NCBI GenBank assembly: GCA_964036295.1
Contig: OZ038469.1
Span: 2,836,501 to 2,900,500, forward strand
Direction: 5' to 3'
DNA length: 64,000 bases
Source of the DNA: Plumapathes pennacea
Lineage: Eukaryota > Cnidaria > Anthozoa > Antipatharia > Myriopathidae
Shown here: positions 40,401-49,800 of the stretch, one piece after another
How positions within the stretch are numbered: position 1 is the stretch's first letter
Layout of the letters: every line of letters starts with the position of its first letter
Position numbers and translations under genes: made by a program
The notes under the pieces: model-generated
What the model was told of the DNA's origin: nothing
The model's database searches: none
The model's input: only the letters and a program-made list of their open reading frames with translations

Positions 40401-43400
40401 CTTGATGATTGCCTTGTCCACCTTGTCCTTGATTGGCTCGTCCTCCTTGTCCGCCTTGTCCTTGATTGGCTTGTCCGCCTTGTCCTTGATTGGCTCGTCC
40501 ACCTTGTCCGCCTTGTCCTTGATTGGCTCGTCCACCTTGTCCACCTTGTCCTTGATTGGCTCGTCCTCCTTGTCCACCTTGTCCTTGATTGGCTCGTCCT
40601 CCTTGTCCGCCTTGTCCTTGATTGGCTCGTCCACCTTGTCCACCTTGTCCTTGATTGGCTCGTCCTCCTTGTCCACCTTGTCCTTGATTGGCTCGTCCTC
40701 CTTGTCCGCCTTGTCCTTGACTGGCTCGTCTACCTTGTCCGCCTTGCCCTTGATTGGCTCGTCCACCTTGTCCACCTTGTCCTTGATTGGCTCGTCCACC
40801 TTGTCCGCCTTGCCCTTGATTGCCTCGTCCACCTTGTCCTTGATTGGCTTGTCCACCTTGCCCTTGATTGGCTCGTCCACCTTGTCCGCCTTGCCCTTGA
40901 TTGCCTCGTCCACCTTGTCCTTGATTGGCTTGTCCACCTTGTCCTTGATTGGCTTGTCCACCTTGCCCTTGATTGGCTTGTCCGCCTTGTCCGTGATTGG
41001 GTCGTCCACCTTGTCCATGTTTGGCTTGCCTGCCTTTTGCTGTAAATATGTCGACCAAAACTGATACTGCTGGTGGATTGCCTTGGTTGAGCAGTTGATA
41101 TTTCTTTCTGTATTCTCCAATGGCATTCCGCTGCCGCTTTTGACAGATGGTTACTAAACATAAACAACAAAAGCAATTTTATAAAATGCTCGAAGACGAA
41201 CAACGTATCAACATAACGTGGTCAAGAATGTAAGAATGTACACCAGAGAGCGGTATTGGAATAAGCAATTACTTCAATGTCTATCGTTTGTTTGTTGTTC
41301 AGTACTTAAGCCACGCTCACACCTAAAAACTATTTCGGATAAAAATTTTCCGCATTCAAAGCTCTCACTTTCGATTCCGGATGCCATTTCTCTCCGGAAT
41401 CAAAGAAAATGACTCAATTTACGTTTTCACGGATTTAGAAACAAAACGTCTCGAATCCAGATGAATTCGCCCAAGTGTAAACGAGGTGTAAAGCAGTATC
41501 CCAGACCAGGATGCTGACTTTATCTGACAAAGGTAAGATTGACATTTTCACCGTAAGGCATTGGACTTATTTATGTAGTTCTTACATGCAGAGCAGTTGA
41601 TTTTCTGCTTGTTCTTGTCGTAGAACACAGGTTTGCATCCGGAGCATGGATTCATAATGCACTTCGCTTTCGGTCTACTGGGACACCTGGCACGCTTGCA
41701 TGAATCATAGAGACAAGCTACGGCCTCTTTTCCTTTTGGGCAGTCTGAGGACGAGGAGAAATAATTTAAATAATTTATTATTATACTTAAAAGTTTCTAC
41801 TTTGGTGGGAGATAATGCTGTTTAAAAGATACCATAGTCGGTTGTGAATTTCTTCGATGGCTCTTTGTGAATGTCTGAACCTTATAGGACTGCATTTTAC
41901 TCTGAGCATATCTGATCGATGGAAATGTACATTAATCTACATAGACAATAAAGTTTGCCATAGCATTGTTTCTTAGAATTTTAAGACCGACACAAGAGAT
42001 TTTCATACTCAGTGACCATGAATTTTTACACGTAATAACAGTATAATATTAGCGTTAGCATTTTATTGAAGGGAATTACCTTGTCTACGTCTGTTACGTC
42101 TTCGTTACGCTTGTTGTTAGATTTTCGGTATTGGTCACTTAAATAACTGAATAACTTACCTATTTTACAGTCAACTTTAGTCCCATTGCGATCGTAAAAT
42201 TCGGCGGCGCACTTTCCGCAGTAGTTCATACGGCATCGCGCATGCGGATGAGCAGGACAGCTAGAACTGGGGCAAGCGTCGTACAAACACATCTTGAAGT
42301 CTTGTCCTTTTGGACACACTGAGTAAAAAAAGGTTTTACAAATTCTCCTAACTATTCAAGAATATAACGTATCTTTTGATATGGCGAGAATTAATAGACC
42401 AATCAGCTTTCATTTGAGTGAACTATCAAGTGGCAAATTCTCCATACTGTATGATATATCTCTGGTTAGAGATTGAAGGAGAAAATTGAAGTTGATCACT
42501 CTTGGAGATGTCAGTTTCCTCTTTCAGTCTCTCACCAGAGACATATCACACAGTATGGAGAACTTGGCTTTTGAAAACTCATGTAACAGGTGATTGTAGT
42601 GTCAATTCTCACTACATCACTCATACATTTTTCTATTGAATGGCGGGGAGAATCTGCATGATAAACTTGGGATTGAAAGGATTAGGCTCGGGGAGACTGG
42701 ACACTTAATTTTCGTCCACTGCGTTTGTAGTTATACTTTCGTCTGGCCTTTCAAAGCGGCACTGTTTCCCTTGATGCTTTGCGTGACGATGTTTATGTTA
42801 TCGTCCGGGTGTTTTACAGATCATCAGTGATTTTCTATTATATATATATATATATATGGCTGTAAATTTGAGTTACCTGGTTGGACTGGAAGCTTACAAG
42901 TCCTGCCGCATCCAATCATACAGCACTTCCGGTCTTTGGCGCAATCGGCGTCCGAGGAGCATTTGGAAGGACACGTGACATTCGAAGCAGGCATCACTGG
43001 GCACAACCCAGGTTTAACTGAAGGAAAGAAGAACTCTCAGATAGTATAACAGGAAAATTTTTGGAAAAATATAAGCAAAATGCTTTTTATTAAACAATCA
43101 CAGAAGAGATGCGCATTGGAGACGCGATTCTAACTCACAACAAATCGAGGATCGAAACCCTCGCTTTGCTATAAAGTCAAACTTGTTTTTCCCTTTATTT
43201 CCTTTAATTTAAGGTTTGTATCCACTTCTCTTCGCTTTTACTGTAGCAAATAACGACATGTCGACCGCTGTGGACATCTGACATTCGAGGTTCAAGGAAG
43301 GGACGTGGAGTTTATGTGATTTGCTTTTGAAAAAAAAATAAAAATAATAAAAAACCGTCGATTTGGTGTCTCAATAATTTTTGTCTAAGATTGCACCTTA

Positions 43401-46400
43401 TGCTGCCGGACGTACATTTAGCCTGATTGATGTCTGCAAAATACAGTAACACATGCTTACCAGTAGGAGGGGGAGGGGTCGGTTTCTTCCGAGGTTCAAC
43501 GCATGTCTTCCCACAAGGCATCTGGCAACAAACTTTAGAGGCGTCGCAGTCCTTGCTGCTTGAGCACGGTTGTGCGCATATGCTGAACGAGTCTGCAGGT
43601 ACCCGCGGACATTGGTTGTCTGTTGGTTGAAGTAAATCAGCACAAACTCAGAACGTGTATTGAATACGGCAAGCAACGACAGTCAGATCAATCAGTCATA
43701 ACGTGGGCGCCTCAGGAAAGTCGAGCTCCAGATGTAAATATAAACATGGGCGCGCAAAGCATCTACGGTGAGAGGGTCTTTTTAAGACGGACACCTCTCT
43801 TAAACGGAAAGTTTGAGATGGTCCCGATAATGCCCGTAGTAAAATGGGAAGTTCACTGTAATACAGAACAATTTCAACAAGATTTAAGTTTTATTTAATT
43901 TATTTATTTAAGTACTATTAGCTACTGCGTATGAGGGTGAACGTGGGCTATTATGTCCAAAGTGTTTTCTCATAATAATCAGATTTGACTAAACTTTAGT
44001 TTATAGGGTGAGTGTAGTGAATGTGGCTGTGGTCGTGCGTGGAAAGGAATTGGAGTAATGAATGAATGAATGTTCCATCTGTTAGAAACCAAATCACTAA
44101 CCAGAACTATTTTTATTTAATTTGTTGTCCTTACCAGCTGTCTTGCAGTTCGGACGTCCTTTCGTTATTGTGTTTGCCTTCCTTTGGCCCTTGCCGTTGA
44201 CGCACCAACAAAAGTTTCTTTTTGAATTACACCGCACTTCGTCGAAACTCCCACTAGGCGAACATGTCGGTACGAAGAGTCTATTGGCTTTTCTACGAAG
44301 GCTGGCAGCTTTTCTGAGAAACCAGAACATCTTCATAGGGCAACTGGTGACGACGTAGACGGTGCTGTTACCCGATCTCCTCGTGAAGCTGCGAACTCGC
44401 GTGGCATTGCTTGAAGTTTCACTGAGGGCGACGGCCGAGTTGTTCAGTTGTTTAGCTTTTTCCAAGAGCCCCTCTATCACGTCTAGTGTTTGCAGGCGTC
44501 GTCTCTGACACTCAGTCAAAACTGTGATTAGAAAAGGGCGTTTGATAAATAAAGCATAGTATACTAAATTGAATATTGAGTTCTCGAATTCAATAATTCA
44601 TTATTATATTAGCCAATTAATGCATCGCATTTAGTCAAGTGGATGGGTTTTGAAACAGCGTCAAACACTGGTTTGAGCGATTAAAGATGTAGCAGAATGT
44701 CTATGCGCACCTACTTGCATGGTACCTATGATTTAACATATCAACAGCATTAGCAAGAAAAAAGATTCATTTCATACATGAATGCAATTTTCGTAGAAAC
44801 CAAAGGAAGCCTTGTCAGTAGCGCTACTCGCTTCAGTTAGTAGCAGCAGCTTCGTGTTAGACTAATATAGTGCACAGCTTCAGCCTTTCTTACCAGATCC
44901 ATTGCCATTGCAGGAATCGAGCGGACCCTTTTGTCTGGTGGCATTCCTCTCTCGGCCATACTCGTCAACGCACCAGCATTTGCCCGTTGGACGATAACAT
45001 TGGACAGCAGTAAAGCTGCCGTCTGGATTACATTGCGGCACAAACTGGGGGACCAAGGTCTTCTTGATCCATTTCTTGACTCGACGTCGTTGAGTCTCGC
45101 AGCGAGACAAACCTTAGAAAAAAAAAAAAAAAAGAAAATGACGCCGAGTGTAAAAAGTACAGTTTGATTGATTACTTATGCAATGTTTTGAGTGGTTAGG
45201 AGAATCTGTATCATAAACTCCCAAAAGTGATCAACTTCGGTTTTCTCCTTCAGTTTCTCACCAGAAATATATCATACAGTAAGGAGAACTTGGCTTTTGA
45301 TACCTTGCTCATACTACAGCAGATTGAACTATCAATTCTCACTACATCACTCATACATTTTCTTCTAAAAAGGTTGGGAGAATCTGTATTTTGAACTTGG
45401 GAGTGAGAGGGTTAACAAACCTCTGGCGCAGTCAACATGTTGGGCGTTTTCGTCGTAGAACGCGGGTGCACACGTTCCGCACGGATTGATTCGACACGTG
45501 GCGTTCATATTCCCTCGGCATTTCACCAGTGAGCAAAGAAACGCCGGGCAATTTGCCATCATAGGTTTGTCCTTCGGACACACTGCAATGTGAACACAAT
45601 AAAGACATTTAGTCCCTCTTTTCTTGCTTGTTTTGAACCCACTCTTCAATTTGAAAGGACCAAAATCCATAACCGACATTCTAAAAGCAAAATTTAAATG
45701 AAACGACGCGTTTCATAATTTCTAAATGCAGGAGCTTTTCAACTGCAATCCTGGCCAAAAGTATGTGGAACACTCTGAAAACTTGTTATGTTTTCACCAC
45801 CACTCCTTGTTGAACAACGAAAGCGGCTCCTGTTTCCGAAACTTAGTCCTCCCCCCCATACAATGTTGCCTAAAGGGAGTGCACTTTGAGCACATTCATT
45901 CAACATTGTAAGGGGGGAGGGGGGGCGGGAAGAGGGAAAGTGTCATAATTTTTAATTAAAAGGCTAAGTGTCCCACGACTTTTGGCCAGGATTGTGGTAT
46001 TGTACTGCTGTTGGAGTACTGTTGTTAGTAGCAGTGAGACTATAGAGCTGTTTTCGGATGACTGTCGAAAGTAATCGTGTGATTGCTTTGGTTTTGCGTT
46101 TGCTTCGCTTTCTGATTGGTCCACACAAGTTTGGCAGCCTTCTCAACCAATCAGGAACAAAACCAAAACCAAAACCAAACACTTCTCACGCAAGCGATGG
46201 CGTGTACTCGCATTACTGATTGGAAAGTAAAACCAAACGCAAGACCGAACGTGAATTACTTTGGCTTCTGATTGGCTGAACTGTTTTCTCTCAGTCTCTG
46301 TGATTGGCCTGTGTGATTACTTTGGTTTTGGTTTTCGACAGTCATCCGAAAACGGCTCTATGTGAAACGTGGTGACTTTAGTTATTTACCAGGTAAAGTG

Positions 46401-46707
46401 ATTGTTCGATTAGTGTTCTTAGCAGCAATGTGCTTCTATCTAAGACGTGGTGAGTTAGTTACTTACCAGAGGGTGGGATGAAGTTGGGATTTTTGTAAGG
46501 ATCGCAGGGACGTCCTCTGTGTTTTTGGTTATCTGGGCGGGAGTGTTTGTTATGAGGCAAGTGTCTGCGACTGCTAACGTTCCTGGCCCTTTCATTTTGG
46601 ACATCGGCTGCAGGTCCTCCATCAAGTACGCCAGAAGAAACAACATCATCGTTACTATTACCATCATCATCATCATCATTATCACCATCATCATCATCAT
46701 CATCATT

Positions 46708-46805
<98 letters not shown>

Positions 46806-49800
46806 TGTCATCATCTTCATCATCATTATCATCATCATCATCAATAGAGTCATCACTATCATCATCATTATCAATGGAGTCATAATCATCAATGGAGTCA
46901 TCATCAACAATGGAGTCATCTTCATTATCATTATCACCACCATCATCATCATCATCATCATCATCGTCATCGTCAATAGAGTCATCACCGTTATCATCAT
47001 AAACCCCTTCAGCACTGTCATAGTGAGAATCGTCACTGGATGTTTCACAAGGAGTCCCATCCTCATCAAATTCAATGTAATGTTCGATGGTGTCATAAAA
47101 ATCTTGTTTACCTTCATATGAAAGAAAACAAAAACGCTAAATAAACAAAAAACAAACATAAATCTATACAGTAGAAGTGTAAACAGAACTATAGGAAGTT
47201 ATAATTAACATCTGGTTAGTATTCACACTGATCGTAAGCACGGTTATATATATTTTTATACAGATAATACTAATGATAGCTCCAATTACGATAAAAACGG
47301 TATTGGCACGGTAGCTTCAAAATGATTTTAATTTTGTTATAGTTACAATAATACTACTCTTATGATGGCACATTTATTCGCAGAAATTGCTCTTTAACCA
47401 TACTACTGTTGCTGAATAGCTTACCTCTCCTGCAGGTGTACTTCACTCGAAGAGAATGTACAATTTCCTTGCAGTCCTTTCCAGCGATACATAACGACAA
47501 TGTACAGCGGTGTTTCCCCTGGCAACGTCTCCTAACTGTGGCTACTGCTCGAGTTGTATTGCATTTCACATCATCCTGGCTAGTGGTGTTGGTATTATTA
47601 TGAACGTGATGGCCACAGGATGAGCGGCTAAATGTCACCTTCCTGAGAGCAAGAATCTTTTTGAGACCACAGTTTATTACTTTGGGTCTTCTTTGGCACA
47701 CGATTGCTGTCTTCAACTCTACAAAAGAATTAAATAAACACAAGTTGCACTATTAGAAATGAGTGCTTGACAAAAACATTAAATTAGTGACGTTTACTCG
47801 GAATGTTGGTTGGCGTTCTCTTCAAAGTAAAACAAATTTATGCAGATACATTTAGTCAGAAAAATCGACTTACTTTTGCTTAGTCGACACTGCGGTTGCA
47901 GTTTAGTCAAGCTGTTATTTATCATTCGTCCGTTCGTTTCATTCGCCACCCAAGATAGCCCAATTGCTGGCCATGTCTGACGACACATATACGAACCGTC
48001 CCAGTCGCACCGAGGAACAAAGGTTGCTATGGCAATACCCCAATGGCTTTTTGGCTGGTGTCGCTTACTTATGGCATGCACCCTATCTTGGTGACACCTT
48101 CGGGCCTTGTGTGGTGAACACCTGGATTTTTGCAGTCGCTTTCGCCCTTCTTGTGCTCGGCCTCCTTGTTGTTTATCTCCTTGGTTGAAATCTTGCTGAA
48201 CTCGTTGCTGTTGCCCTCCTTGGTGTTGTCCTTGTCGCTGTTGGCCTCCTTGGTTCTGACCTTGTTGCTGTTGGCCTCCTTGATGGGGCCCTCCATGGTG
48301 TTGTCCTCCTTGGTTCTGACCTTTCTGCTGTTGGCCTCCTTGCTGTTGCCCTCCTTGGTTCTGGCCTTGTTGCTGTTGGCCTCCTTGGTGGGGCCCTCCT
48401 TGGTTCTGACCTTGTCGCTGTTGTCCTCCCTGGTGAGGTCTTCCGTGCTGTTGGCCTCCTTGGTGAGGTCCTCCTTGTTGTTGCCCTCCTTGGTTCTGAC
48501 CTTGTTGCTGTTGTCCTCCCTGGTGAGGTCCTCCTTGCTGTTGGCCTCCTTGGTTTTGACCTTGTTGCTGTTGCCCTCCTTGGTGGGGCCCTCCTTGGTT
48601 CTGACCTTGCTGCTGTTGTCCTCCCTGGTGAGGTCCTCCTTGCTGTTGGCCTCCTTGGTGAGGTCCTCCTTGCTGTTGGCCTCCTTGGTGGGGTCCTCCT
48701 TGTTGTTGGCCTCCTTGGTTTTGACCTTGTTGCTGTTGGCCTCCTTGCTGTTGGCCTCCTTGCTGCTGTTGGCCTCCTTGGCTCTGACTTTGTCGCTGTT
48801 GTCCTCCCTGGTGAGGTCCTCCTTGCTGTTGGCCTCCTTGGTGGGGTCCTCCTTGTTGTTGGCCTCCTTGGTTTTGACCTTGTTGCTGTTGGCCTCCTTG
48901 CTGTTGGCCTCCTTGCTGCTGTTGGCCTCCTTGGCTCTGACTTTGTCGCTGTTGTCCTCCCTGGTGAGGTCCTCCTTGCTGTTGACCTCCTTGCTGCTGT
49001 TGTCCACCTTGGTGAGATCCTCTTTGCTGTTGGCCTCCTTGGTTCTGACCTTGTTGCTGGTGGCCTGCACATAAGTAGAAATTAATGTAGCAAAATTATG
49101 CGTCATACATAGATGGGGAAAAACGTAACGCCATATTACGTCATGCATTTGACATTGCGGACGCACAATTAACCAGCAGATTTGATCACATGACTCGTAA
49201 AGCAACCAGCGGCATGAAAGTTTGTGACTTGAGTTGATTTTAAACCTGTTAAGACCGGTTTTCTTTAATTGATTCGTCCAAACAGAGTATGCCGAGGTCC
49301 CTTTCTCATCGGAACCTCTGTTTAGCACAGTATAGCTACCGTGGATTTATTTTTGAAACATCGGAGTGTAAAGCAGAAGTCATTGAAGGTATTGGGTTTA
49401 ACCCTTTCACTCCCAAGCTCAAAATGCAGATTCTCCCAACCTTCTAAGGAGAAAATGTATGAGTCATGTTGCGAGAATTGATAGTTTAATCAGCTTTCAT
49501 CAGAACAAGGTATCAAATGTCAAGTTCTCCTTACTGTAAGACATATTTCTGGTGAGAAACTGAAGGAGAAAATTGATCTTGATCACTCTTGGGAGTGAAA
49601 TGGTTAAGAGTTTCCGCTGGTTAAACGTGATATGGGATTTTTGTAGCTTGAAGTCACGTGACTCAAAATCTATCACGTGACGGGTTTTAATCCCTGACTG
49701 AACTTTTTCCATACAACTCTATCTAATTGTTTCTGAATTCCGCCAAATTTGATGTTTTAATGCTACTGACCTGAAAATGTTCCTTTTTACGTATTTGTTT

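Noticed and set aside
40353-41126. Lys/Asp/Val/Glu-rich 257-codon frame
   Set aside because: Attractive as a charged repeat, but it joins neither half of the Tg1 domain; the NQGQGG frame joins both with matched phase.
46455-47159. Poly-Met (minus) and poly-Ile (plus) frames through the second ATC tract
   Set aside because: Only the Asp frame joins both neighbouring exons in phase and carries non-repeat flanks; the Met and Ile frames overrun the splice sites.
48130-49074. Leu/Ser-rich plus-strand frame resembling a membrane repeat
   Set aside because: Antisense shadow of the Q/G repeat exon.
48069-49328. Lys/Glu/Asn-rich 419-codon frame
   Set aside because: It extends upstream through the splice acceptor at 49064 into intron sequence and does not continue into the Tg1-like unit; the Q/G frame does.
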